In this document: piece after piece, positions 50,461 through 62,600 of the stretch
How positions within the stretch are numbered: position 1 is the first letter of the stretch
Layout of the letters: each line of letters begins with the position of its first letter
Assembly (NCBI GenBank): GCA_963921825.1
Contig: OY997592.1
Coordinates: 58,920,336 to 58,984,335 of the forward strand
Source: Erodium maritimum
Taxonomy: Eukaryota; Streptophyta; Magnoliopsida; Geraniales; Geraniaceae
Direction of reading: 5' to 3'
Length of the DNA: 64,000 nt
Position numbers and translations under genes: made by a program
The notes under the pieces: model-generated
Databases searched by the model: none
Seen by the model: the letters and a program-made list of their open reading frames with translations, nothing else
Told to the model about the DNA's origin: nothing

Positions 50461-51805
50461 TTAACTAGCATATAGTTTCACCGAACAAACTGTTTGAATT
50501 TCACCCTTTTCTTTCATGGAAAAATCATTCATTTCCCCCCTAAAGTCATGCCACTTAGCATTTACCAAGTCTTTCTTTGCATGATAAGCTAAAATGATAA
50601 CCTCCAAGGGATAAAATGCAATATATCTTCCCATCTGTCGAATCAGTAAATCCCACAGTAGCATAGAATTTCAAAGTAAAGTGGTCAACACTTGAATGCA
50701 ACTTGAATATAAAGGAAATCAATAGAGTATTCCTCTTCAGTTCATGTAGCTAGCTAGCTAGATAGAGGATCTCAAGAGACAAGAACAAGTCACAAGTTAC
50801 ATAGACTACAAGGCTCTATTCCTTGTTCAAGACTTTGAGCTATGGTTCCTTCTAACTCCGAATAGCAGCAGCTATAAGGTAAGGAAAAAAAGAGAGTTGT
50901 AGTTCAGTCATGGCAAAATCAAATCATTGCTCAAGGTAGTGGGATGCTTGCAACTTGTTCTGGAATATCTTCGCGCAAATTGTCCCCTTCAGTTTCTGCA
51001 AAAATATACAATGGGCATGATTCAATTGTCTCATGATTAGCTAATAACAAAACGACAAAGTTCGTAAAAATGGGTTTCAAGATCAACAGTTTGCAGTTGC
51101 CCAAACCTGCTGTGAACAACCAAAACCATTTTCATCAGTCACAAGATTCATCAAGGAGCCCACCAAGTTCAAACAAATCACCTAAAGCATGGCCAAATGA
51201 ATACTGGGTACTTGTCTAGTTTTTCTACCAGCAAAGAAATCCAAAACCTAGATTACATAACATACTAGTAATGATGAAAATAAATTATGGCTGGAATTAT
51301 ATACAACTTGAGACCGACATGATAATCAATATATAGCTTTATCATATAACTTTAAACAGACATCTCACCAAACCTGAAAATCCTCAGCCATAGTTATTAC
51401 CAACATAAAAATGATAGCTATTTTTCATGTTTTGGGACTTGCTAACAAATTTTTTATTCCCTATGCCTCCCTATTCAAGCACAATATTAACAATCAAAAT
51501 AGAAGGGTACAAAAATTTGCAAATATCCTGTCAGTAGCAACTTATTGTCATTTCTCTCAAGGCCTTCTCTCTAGTTATGAGTCTTCTCATCCTCAAAATA
51601 TGTAAGGATAGACAGATAAAGGAAAGCTAGCTAGCCCTTTATTGGCTTTCGTGATTTAAACATTCTGGGCTCAACCCTATACTCAGAGACGACTCAATTA
51701 AGCTGCACCATAATTCATTCACAGGAAAGTAAGAGACAGGGACCTCTTCGTCAGAACCAAAAGGAAGAAAGCCAATTCAACTGCATCCTCCTCCTTCCCA
51801 ATACA
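50461..51805 (-). pseudogene. Inverted partial GATC copy
   Basis: The minus strand follows GATC from within intron 2 (matching about 47905-48430) through a shortened exon 3 (about 51115-51063, lacking its end), exon 4 (about 50998-50945, GACAATTTGCGCGAAGATAT) and exon 5 (about 50880-50815, AGTCTTGAACAAGGAATAG, same stop) and into the 3' flank. Exon 4 lost its 3' part and the exon 5 sequence differs at several codons. No exons 1-2 and no promoter. A non-processed (introns kept) segmental duplicate in inverted orientation about 1.3 kb downstream of the parent. Confidence 0.85.
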
Positions 51806-52262
51806 CTCCCAATTATAACTCAGGATGAATATAGATGTTTCTATGTAAACAAAATCATATAGCTAAGGAAGTACTTAATCAGTTTATGAACCTCTAATCA
51901 ACAGTAAAATTATTGCAATTCTGAAAATTATATGAGCATAGCCAAACTTCAAAACAAAAACTGCATTAGAATTGAAAAAAGGTCTAACCATCAAATCATT
52001 GATGCACAGAATCTACGAACATATCAGACTGCACAAGTCCTTTATTCTTGCTGGTGAGATGTTGGTGAAGGGGAAAACTCTGAAATTTCCATTGTCAATG
52101 CAGGTCAAAATCAGCTGCGCGTCACTGATTCTTGTCTGCGTTTATCAGAAATATAATGAAGTTCATTACGTGAAGCACATCACAGCACGCAAGTTAAACA
52201 AAAGTGAAGTATTCATACAGCTGCACAAAAGTTACCAAAACCTCTGGAAGATCTTATATTAA

Positions 52263-54915
52263 TTAATAGCAGGATAGTACCTCACAAGAGGTTGTTATGT
52301 CATGGCAACTCCAGAATTTGGAAGGAACGCAGTCAGCATATCTACACCAGCTGCAATATTGGTTCAAGTCTACGCCATATATGATGCCTAGTACACATCC
52401 CGCAAGTCTGCACATGAGGGGGGACGACTCCTTTATAAGACTCGTGAAATACCAAAATTATTAGCAACAGAAGACCCTCCATGAAAAAACAAACAGAAAC
52501 TCACAGTAGGCAAAATAGAAGAAGAGAAATAGTTCTCAGAATTGGCTTGTCCAGCTTCTGCTTCAACTGGAGAGACTTGGCACCATAGTCATAAAGGCCT
52601 CCCTTATTTTGAGCCACTTGCCTGACCAGAGGTCTGAATAGAAGTGCAAATCCAAGCAGGAACCCTGAGATAAAGCCTCCAACGTTGGCAAAATTGTTTA
52701 TATAAGGTAGTAAACCAAGGCCAGTATTGATCAGGAGGACACAGAACAGTGACATCATAGCTGCAAACTGCAATAAAAGGGTCAATCAATACAATTGTTC
52801 ATGAAAATAATTGAAAAGGGTAAGAAGAAGAAGGACCTTTTCTGTGTAAAATTTCCAGTTTCGTATAAGACCAGATAACATAGCTCCGAGTAGTCCAAAT
52901 AGTGCCCCAGAGGATCCAACTGTCGGGCTATCACAGGCGAAAAGTGCTGCCACCAAGCTACCAACAAAAGCAGACAATATGTATATTGCTGCCATCCTCA
53001 CTGCCAATGGTAGAATATAACAGACAAACAACCATTTGTAAGCAAATCAATATCCAACTTTTTCCGTATGTGATCAGATGAATAAGAAATTAGAGGAAAT
53101 GCAGACATGGTCCAAACTGTTGCTCCAAGTTAATGCCGATGAAAACAACACAGAAGAGGTTGATGGCAAGGTGAATGACACCAGCATGCAGCCCGGAACT
53201 TGTGAAAAGACGCCAAATTTGGTGATATTCTGCCAAAAATGTACGCCTAAGAGCCCCCATTCGGTCAAGCCTGCGGTTACATGAAACATTAGAGTTAAAG
53301 GCAATAAAACAGGATTCATGGTAAATTTCTAATAACAAAAGCACTGGTACATGAATAAAATTGTTCGAAAGCATGGGTGACAGTGACACTGTACTATGCT
53401 TATCTTTTCCTACCCAATGACTACATCTTTCACAGTTGTTAATCCCAAACTAACTAGCAGATAGTTTCAACACCTCAAGATTTTCATCCATTTCTTTCAA
53501 GAGCAATGCTATATGTCCGAATCTTTTACAATAAATTTTGTACAAAATGATGTGCCCATAAACTGATATGCCAACTATGCTACTGATGACTTGCCAAATC
53601 ATAGTTTGCCCCCGTAAAAAATGCAACACGTTCTGCTCTGATGGTGTGCCAATTAGCATTTACCATGTCTTTGCATTATGAACTAAAATGGTGAAATGAT
53701 AACTTTCAAGAAAATGGTAATAAAACGAAAATCATATGAACTCCTTAAGATAGGATAACTATATCAAGCGATGATTGACATTATAAAAACACAATTTAAG
53801 ATCATGCTAGTAGGCACACATGAAATAAAATGCAATGCATCTTCTAGTGCAATGAATTGCTTTCCAATACCAATTCAAATCAGTAAATCCATAGTGGCAT
53901 AGTATTTGACAGTGAAGTTTCATATGGTGACCAACACTTAAAAGCAACTTGAATATAAAGGAAACCAATGTGGAATAATAGAGTAACCCTCTTCAGTTCA
54001 TGTAGCCAGAGGATCTCAAGAGAGAAGAAACAAGTTACCTAGAAGGTCAAGATTTCGACAACTTCATTGTAGGATGAAGTTGATACACTCAGGGTGAGTG
54101 GACGCAATAAGTTGAGAATGGTTGGGTATGTGAGTAAAGTAGGATATCTATTGATAGACGAAAGGGGAGTTATGTAATGCATCCTACTTGCAAAAATGAG
54201 GAAATCTCTTTGCTTCTGTTGGTTACCTTGCTACCCTATCTTTAGTGAAATTATATCATATGGTGAGGAAGTGATCATAGGAGCAAGTAAATGGTACCGA
54301 ATATATACAGGAAGCTTAAATTCCAAGTTAAGGAATGAACCCATTTCTCCAAGGTCTCACCCATTACAAAACATGAATTTTCCCTTTCAATTTTCTAAAT
54401 TTTGCTATCACAAAATGGACAGTGCCACAGCATGCATGAACTTCTACGAACTTGAATGTTGAGCATCGCAATCACAAACCATAAGATTTACAACTTTGGG
54501 GAACCAATTCAAAATGCACAAAAACTAAAAGGCGGAGATTATGCACACAGAACCTAAAACGAAACAAACAGGTGCAGAGTTGGTGTATAAAACCCCAATG
54601 GAGGAAGAAATAAGAAGTAAATCTGACTCACGTTGAAGCAGAAGGGCCGAGCAGTCGATTCTCGGAGAAGGGCTGGAAGCATGCCAATCTGCCGAGCTTC
54701 TTGAAAGCGCAATCGCCGTTGGAGGTTTTCCAACAGTCGTTGACGATCATGGTGGCAAGGAAGGCTCCGATGTGGAGGAGGACGAAGAAAGAGACGACCC
54801 AGGTGTCGCGTTGCAGGCGGGAGCGTGACTTGAAGAATGGGGTTCTGGGTTCTTCGGTGAATGGGATCGGTGGTGGCGCGGCCTTGATGTCAATCTGGGT
54901 GTGATCGTCCGCCAT
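52263..54915 (-). CDS. Rhomboid-like (RBL) membrane protein, His of the dyad replaced by Asn
   Basis: Rhomboid-family intramembrane protein, secretory pathway type. Five exons in phase: 54915-54632, 53270-53107, 53000-52837, 52767-52505, 52407-52263, 339 residues. The cytosolic N-terminus (MADDHTQIDIKAAPPPIPF) is followed by TM1 (WVVSFFVLLHIGAFLATMIV), WRLFTSSGLHAGVIHL (the conserved WR and HxxxH region), GINLEQQFGP, the catalytic-serine box VGSSGALFG (Ser180) and NNFANVGGFISGFLLGF, where active relatives read AHxGG, so Asn232 replaces the dyad His (codon AAC). A Cys-rich tail (YCSWCRYADCVPSKFWSC) is typical of plant RBLs. Probably a proteolytically inactive rhomboid, unless His is supplied elsewhere. 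The start is the ATG after a CT-rich leader. Intron 1 carries a GATC-derived block. Confidence 0.88.
53455..54020 (-). repeat. Inverted copy of the GATC 3' flank inside RBL intron 1
   Basis: Minus-strand similarity to the GATC downstream region (about 49300-49640), including GCATTTTATTTCATGTGTGC and GCCTACTAGCATG. The right part (53930-54020) matches the GATC pseudogene 3' flank (50690-50780: CAACTTGAATATAAAGGAAA, CTTCAGTTCATGTAGC). Confidence 0.8.
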
Positions 54916-55149
54916 TGAAGCTTCTGGAGAGAGTCTGCAACTTCGAGGGAGAAGGAGAGAGAGAGAGGGTCGCTTTCTCTCTCTAGAAACGGTTGAGTTT
55001 GGCGGGAATTGTTTCAGCACGAGACATAGAGCTACTCACACACAGTGAGGCATGTTGATGATGTAGCCTATCTTCCATCCCCAAGGTGTAAACAAGTCGG
55101 TCTTTAACGAGTCCAATTTGTTTTATAAACAAGTTAGTTTAAATTTAAC
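54916..55149. promoter_or_regulatory. RBL upstream region
   Basis: GA/CT-rich leader (AGAGAGAGAGAGGG near 54955-54970) next to the RBL start codon. No further motif identified. Confidence 0.35.
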
Positions 55150-55716
55150 CGCACCGTCGCCCATGGTCCAGCATGTCAACCCGGACCCCTCGTTACTACT
55201 CTCGGTACAGTCATCGCAGGGAGCGATCTCAACCCCACCGGCCTCTGACTCCCCGAGAAACCACTGTCCGTCAATTGAGGAATGAGGAAGAGGATGTTGA
55301 ACAACAGGCGAGGGATCAACAACAGCCTCGTCAGGATTCATGAGAGTCCCTAGAGAGGGGAGGGGGTCCCTTCGAAGGCCTACCTCCTAGGCCCGAGGCG
55401 TCCGATGTTGGGATGTCTCGGGATGACAAGAAGGGCAACGCATCAAGTTTTAATCCTTTATTATTTTTTTGCTCTTAGTTTGGAGTACTTTGTTTAGATT
55501 TCTATTAGTTTTTCTCGTACTAATAAACTTGAAAATGTGGTAAGAGGTTGTCCTCAGTATGTAGCTACGATGAAAAATAGCGTTTTCTACGGGTCCACCA
55601 GAGCTGGGTCCTCTACGGGAGGCTCGAACAATATTCTGGTGCCCAGGGCTTTGGCCCTACTTTGTAACCCCTGATTTGCAGTAATACACGCCTCTGTGTG
55701 CCGTTTCAAAAAAAAA
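55150..55716 (+). mobile_element. 5'-truncated LINE 3' end (tentative)
   Basis: The segment ends GCCGTTTCAAAAAAAAA at 55700-55716, with upstream TTTGTAACCCC and repeated rearranged T/G-rich 3'UTR-like sequence, typical of plant LINE tails. No reverse transcriptase frame remains. The left boundary and target duplication were not found. Confidence 0.5.
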
Positions 55717-57013
55717 TAACCTTCAAAGCCCATGAGTCGGCTAGTTTAGTACACAATTAATTGATATTTTATATTAATTTAATTAAATTAATATTTTCAT
55801 TTTATTTTTTTATCGTAAAAATTTAACGAATTGTTTAAATATGAACTGGAGTCCTAGCAAAATTAGGCTCAATACCTCACACCATGGTGTAGGTTAATGT
55901 GGCCCATCTTTTGGTGGGTGCATAGAATAGAAGGGTGACCTTTCGTGTAGCAAACACACTGAATACGTATTTATAGGTGGATGACGATATTGACGGAATG
56001 AGCTGGAAAGATTTTGTACGCATACGAATTCGGGTACTATAGCAATACTACTCTTCTGAGTCTCAGAATATAAGACACGATCTCTATTCTTATTGTCTTA
56101 TAAACACTTGTCAGGCCATTGTTTCAATTGTGGCCAACTAAGACATATGGTCAAAGATTACTCATTCTAATAATCGGGAGTAGACTCATCAGTATCTCTA
56201 TGAGAGTTGTTACGGAACTTCACGGCAACAAATTCCTCAAGAGGTACGGGCATGATTGACCGAGGCAAGAGAGAGGAATGGAGACTTGTCCCAGGTTCCC
56301 TCTAAGGCTAACAATTCATGGTCAAAAAAACTGAGGGAGCAATGGAAGTCACAAGACAACCATACATTGTGCTGAAAGGTATCAGGGCATGTTAAGGTAA
56401 GGAAATTGGCCTAGTAATCGATTTCTCAAGAAAGGACACATATCGTTGGCAATGAGGGAACCCGCTTCTCTCCTTGATCACATGAGAGGTCACATTCCGT
56501 CACTGGAAGGGTTGAGCCTCCTATCGTGGAGAGGAATGGCAGTTCATGGGGTATGAAGCCAACACGACAATCTGCATCTTAATGGGGTTCCGTTTCGACA
56601 GAAGCAGTACGACACGCGAAGAAATGGAAAGAGCAAGTGAGGTGGATGGTAATAAAAAAATTCCCTTCCGAGTCTTGGGAATAAGCCAGTTATGGACTTT
56701 CTGGGAACTGACTCAATGAGATCTGCCAACTCTAAGGGAAGGACACATTACCCATTGAGGGGTAGTAAACACAATTGCCCTCCCAATGAACAGTGAAGAG
56801 GTTTGTGGGGGTCGACAAACACTACATGCTCATCAACCAAATGGTGGAATCAATTAAAACAAGTATCGATCCGACAATCTCTTACCAAGTCAGGATCCAA
56901 CAAACTTGTTTTACCATAGGTCATCAAGCATATCATAGGGGTACGTAAGAAGCTGGGTTCTTGGGAGGCTCGTCCCAATTGAGCGAATCGAGGTGTATGG
57001 TGCAGGATTGACC
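55717..57013. other. Degenerate retroelement remnant
   Basis: No intact gene. A degraded zinc knuckle, HCFNCGQLRHMVKDYS (about 56117-56165, last Cys now Tyr), indicates gag or LINE-ORF1 ancestry on the plus strand. Other short frames are not recognisable. Confidence 0.5.
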
Positions 57014-59083
57014 AATCTTTCGTTCTTTTTTTTTATCAACAAAGACATGTTATAAAACATGCTCTATGAAGCATAGAGCATGGGTAAAGCACAATAAAGA
57101 AGCATTCTCGAAACGGAATCTCATGAACAACCTCAACACACTGAGGCAGAACCAACACCATGAACGAGCGTTGGCATCAAAGCTCAGCCTCATGACAGCC
57201 CCAACAAGGGGAACAGCCTCAAAACTAACCCAACAAGGGGTGAAAACAAAGAAAAAGGTGTAAGTACCCAAATTTTACAACCATTAAGATCGCAACAGTA
57301 ACATATCTAAAACCCATATTTTCCTACCCTGTAGCACATAAAAAAAGGATCCATCACCCGGATTTTGCAACCATTAAACGCAAGCGATACTGATAAAATC
57401 CTTCCGACTGCTTAAGAAAGAAAATACACTGTCTCATTAGGATCATCAACCAATCACATAGACTCGAAGATGAAAACTAATACGTCGACGGTAAATATCG
57501 AACGACAAACACATGCATGGGGAGTCAAACCCAACCAGACACACTAAACCCTAAAAACGAATATGTAAGTAAACAACTAAGAGGCGCAAATGCCAAACTT
57601 CTCACCGGCGGCCAACACCTTAAACCGGCAAGTCCTAACCACTGAAGTGGAAGGAAGCAAAAGAATACTAAACAAATATCGAATAAAGGGAAAGCGGGGT
57701 CACAAACTAAAGCAGACGAGATGGACAACAGTACCAAAACCCCGACACACCGCTGAATCCACGACGATCAAGACCTAGGGGATGGAGAAACGCGTCCCAC
57801 GATCAGAGTACAACGATACGCCCGGCCACCCAACGAATCAGCGGAAGCAGCTAATCAAGTCCACAACGATCCACACCTTGAGGATGAAGAAGCGCATCCC
57901 ACGGCTGTAAAAGAAACAAGACACCTCTGAAGACTCGGGGAAAGCAGCACCGACACCTTTGCGAGGAGCAAATCTTCAGCAAAGAACTGGAGACCACACC
58001 AACCGGACCAACTACTTGAGAATGCATCCACCGCAACTTACGAACAGGCAGCAGAGACCAAACTCCAGCCACAAAGGCCGAGCCAGGAGATGACAGCGTT
58101 GAAAACAAGGAAAAAAACCAAGAACCTGAACTCCTGCAACCCCCACACCCACCAACACCAACGCGCTCCGGAGAAGCCATACACCGAGTAAAGATTTGGA
58201 ATGTTGGGGCCAACACCCTATAGACCAGCAAACCCCAAAACCTTCCACCACAATGTTGCTAGAGAAGAAATGACATGATGCCCGGAGCAAAGCCACAAGA
58301 ACAAAGCATGAACAGTCCTGAAAATCACCACAAAGTCGAACCCGACTCCGAGCAACTCATCGGAGCCGGTCACCAAACACACAAGAGACCCAACCAGCAT
58401 ATAACTCATACCTGACCAAACAGCCGGCCGGAGGAGTAAAACGCTGGCCTTGAAGCAGCAGAGAACCGTCCATAAAGGTCGGATCTTGAAGCAATGCACG
58501 CCACCACAAGCAGGCTTCGAAGGAAGAAACTTGAATATGGCCTATCTTCGGGGGAAAGCGCTGGAGAGGAGAATGAAACACTGTCGTGGTCCTGCAGAGC
58601 TGCAACAACTACCCACGCAAGCCTCCTCGCAGGACCAACAACCACACCTCTTGGTGCCGGAGACGAGTAAGCTCCGGCGAGCACATCTCCACACCACAGC
58701 TCCGGCAGAAGAGCCACGCTGTTCCGGGAGATCTGATTTACCGCGGAAGAAACCCAACTCCGCCGAGCGAAAACCCCAACATGTAGGAAAGAACTCTGAC
58801 ACTTCCAGTTCTACAAACCCACGGCATGTATGAGTCCGAAGCCAGAGCAGATCTGAAGACGAGCAAAACTCAACCTGACCGAAAACGGAAAGAAGCTGCA
58901 AGGAAAAAAGAGGCCGGGAAGGGGGAGGAGGAAAGAAGAAGGGGGTAAGGATACCCTGTCGGCGACGAGACGGGCCGTCGCCGGCGGAGGAGAAGGAACA
59001 AGGCGGCGGTAGAGTTAGAGATAGGGTTTTGCAAATGGGAGAGAAAAGGGGCTAATTTTTAATCTTCACTAATCTTTCGTTCT
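57014..59083 (-). mobile_element. Retroposon of about 2.0 kb with a 13-bp target duplication
   Basis: AATCTTTCGTTCT is present at 57014-57026 and 59071-59083. Between them, the left side starts with a T run (57026-57034; a poly(A) tail on the minus strand, preceded by GTTGAT), the layout of LINE-machinery insertion. The minus strand begins with a CT-rich, CCGCCG-rich leader (about 58985-59040). Open frames on the minus strand (for example 57851-58231 and 58542-58901) overlap one another and have no family resemblance; no reverse transcriptase motif is seen. It is therefore a non-autonomous retroposon or a retrotransposed transcript. Confidence 0.82.
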
Positions 59084-59284
59084 GGACTTCTTACAACTGT
59101 TCCGATAATCATAATCGCTATTCGCTACAATAATCACGTTGAATATATGCATTAGAATGTACTGACACTTCTATTTATGTTGCTAATAGTTTACATTACT
59201 AAGTGTCTTTACATTTCACCCTACAATGGATCACCCTTTCAGAGTGGCTAGTGGATGTTAGCCAGCGAGCCGGTTTCAAGCTCT

Positions 59285-59323
59285 GGCCTTCATAGTTTTT
59301 TTTTGAAACGAGGCCTTCATAGT
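59285..59323 (-). mobile_element. Ultra-short LINE tail insertion (15 bp) with target duplication
   Basis: GGCCTTCATAGT is repeated at 59285-59296 and 59312-59323; the 15 bp between is a T run then GAAACGA, i.e. TCGTTTC plus poly(A) on the minus strand. This matches the GTTTCAAAAAAAAA tail at 55700-55716. Confidence 0.75.
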
Positions 59324-59675
59324 TCATATGTTATTTTTATTAATATATAATGTTTATGTTAAAAACAACATTGATGGCTTCAGGAATACCATAATATGGA
59401 TCCTACAAAATGAAATAAATACAAATTCCTTAATTAGGTTGGATCTTTGAATATAAATTATACATGATATTCCAAGTTCAATCTGTACATTACAAGTAAG
59501 CAACTGTGCATATTAGAGTTCAAAAGGGTTACAAAACTCACTCTAAATATCAATCTTTTCTATGCAACTTTCTTTTTGTTTTCCTATTTTATGTTAATAA
59601 AAAGCCAACTCCTCTCCAAGATACAAATCCGAAGCAAGAAAAATTGTTCAAGTGGAAAATAACTTATATATATGA
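59324..59675. other. 3' flank of the glycine-rich protein gene
   Basis: AT-rich; probable 3'UTR of the minus-strand gene. No other feature seen. Confidence 0.4.
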
Positions 59676-62600
59676 TCATGACTGCCAAAACATCTCAAAA
59701 TCACTACTATACAACGTGCGATCTTGAATCTCCAGATTTGCCACATGCCAATTGATAAGTCTCGACTGCAACAATTTACACATAACCAATGCAGCTGGAA
59801 ATATCCACCACTCGCTCTCATCCCTGCACCATTTTACACCATAACAACCATTTATAGTAGTTCTAATCATTCATTACTCATTCAACTTGAGACCTAAATC
59901 AATTTGCCTTACCAGTTAATATTCCAAGGCTGCAAGTTCGGCATTCTTTTACTCGGCAATTGATAGTTATAATGGATATATCCGCATAGAAATGCAACCA
60001 CCTGGTAACAATAATTTCTGAATTTAAATGCATAGTTAACTTTGATTAACTCAGCCAAGGATAGAGGTGGTGACAACTTACAACATTAACCATAGATGTG
60101 ATATTCCACAAAGCATAGACTCGTGCCAGACCAGCAGATCGCCTGGGTCCATGACTGAACAATGCATTGATGCCAGCAGGAAATGGAAGAAGAATGCCAA
60201 GGGGTAAAATAAACAAAACCAGAAACACCGATGCTAAGGATATTGAATACACCTGGAGTAAAGTAAGCAATACTAAGCTAAAATCTCCTAGAAGTAGCAT
60301 TGAGATTACCAAACCCACCAGATCCTGTATTTGAACAAATAAAGCCAGTTCAGAGATATGTATTTCATTTGCACTGAGATATAATAGACAGGTAACTGGA
60401 CTACAGATGTTACCTGATGACCAACAGGTTTGGTATTGTGAACCAGAAAAGAAAGGAAAGAAAATATATTTTTCTTCTCACGTAGCTTTTGTAAATTGTT
60501 AATATCTATCATTTCACCATGTGCCCTTTTCCGCCTAATGAATCTTTCCCAACTTTTGTGTGAATCATCCCACAAATGATTAGATCCCCCCTTTGTGCTG
60601 TAAGCAAAAGTAAAATAAAATCAAGTCACACCAAGTAGAAATAGAAACAAAAAAGACTTCCGATTCTTCCACTCGTTAGTTAAGAAATATGTATGTGCAA
60701 TATTGAGCAACAGCCATTACAACACGGGTTAATTACGGCCGGCTACATTCTACTTTCAATTTCACATAACTACACCCAAGTTTTGAATTACTTTGAAGAC
60801 TTCTCCAACTTTCATTTTTTTCACCATACACATTTCCATTTGAAATTCAATATTTTTTCTATTAATGTATCTCAAATGACAAAACTACCCTTCGAATTTA
60901 TACAGACCAAAATACCCTCCTATTTTAGAAAAACAACAATACTTTCTCATGTCTTCTCTAACCCTATCTCATCCATCCCTAATTAGATTTTGCAAAGGAA
61001 GATGGGGAGGCTTTTGAGCCAGCGACCATCTCGTCATGGCCATCGACAACCGCCAACATCCAAACCACCAAGTTTTTCTAACCATTCGCTCCCAATCTCC
61101 AGGATTCAGCCGCTGATTTTGACACCCATTCTGCTGTCGGTTTCCATCAGCTCTATTCTATCATATGTCCAGATCAAAGCTCTACTATGAGATCGAGCTT
61201 CAAGCTAGACACATGCAGCAAAGATTGACGCTCACCAGACATTGTGGGAGAGGACGAAGTGTGCGTTGACGCTAGTGTGGAGGTAGGAGCAGAGGAGGGA
61301 TTGATGAGGAGCTCCGAAAGCATGGTGGGAATTGGAAACATTTTATCAGTTCTGAAACCCCTAATGCAGATGCGGAAATTTTGATATATTGTGAAGAGTT
61401 TTGTTAATTTGTATTTCCCATTTCATTTGTGATTTTTAGTTGCATTGATGCGAGGCGACATCCACAGCAGTTGTGTTTCTGAAACAAAGAGAAAGTGTTG
61501 CAAGAGAGAAAAATAAAACAAAGGGCATTTCTAGAAAGTCAAACAAACTAGAAGAGAGTTTGTTAGAGAAAAATGAAAAACATTTCCGAGAAAAACCAAC
61601 TTGTCGTGAGGCAAGAACGATATATGGAGTAGACCCTTTTCTTAGGTTGATGAAAAAATGATGCTGGGTGAAATATAGAAAAAGGAAATTTAAGTTTTTG
61701 TTTTAGTTGGTTATGTTCTTAAATTAGAGTAAGGAGAAGAGGAGTGTTTAGTGGAGAGAGAAAGCAGGGTGGAGGCTGAAACAAACAAAATAGGAAAATG
61801 GCAGATGTTTCAAAAATTGAAGTTCTGTGAATGGTGTTTTGGTCCTTCAACGCTAAAATCTAACATCTGTTGGATAGATTTGAAACGATGAAAATAAATG
61901 AAAGTTGAGGCAGTTGCCAAGCGAATTTATAAGTTGGGTGTAGGTATGTGAAAATGGACCTTAATTAGGTGTACCCGGTCGTAATTAACCCTTATTCATA
62001 ACAATTACCTCGGGTGCTGCTCAATTTGTGTTCCTCCATCAGTACTTTCATTTTCTTCGATAGCGTACACCAAAATTCCATACTGGCAGTAAACATCCGA
62101 TGTTGCCTGGAACCGAGCAATATCAACCCGTATACCATGGACCCTCAAGGCTGGATTGGCATGAGTTTCAAGCCATCTAAGGACAGGTCGAAATGTCACT
62201 CTCAGCCGTCCAAGGCAGACTAGGCGTAGCTGTGCATTCAGACCCGCCACCAACCGATACCAAGTTGTTGGAGGCACTGCCTACAAATCAAAACATAATG
62301 ATTAGCGGAACCTAAAACAAGGTACAGCAGAGAGAGAGAGAGAGAGAGAGACCTGGCTCATGAGGCTTGTCAGAATATTATCACTTTGAAGTGAGAAAGG
62401 AGCCATGTAACTTCCATCACCTCCAAATATTGAAGCAATAGGAAATCTTTGGCAGAGGCGAGGGGGAAGATCTGGTCGCTTTTCATCTCCACCAAGAAAG
62501 AAATCAATATATGCAAGCATCAAATCAGAAGTTGCAGCCACCTAAAGTGATACAAGACGAATAACAATTTAAACATCTTATCTGATGAAAACGTATTATT

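Noticed and set aside
57851-58901. Minus-strand frames in the 57-59 kb retroposon as genes
   Set aside because: They overlap one another in different frames and show no domain; not supported as coding.
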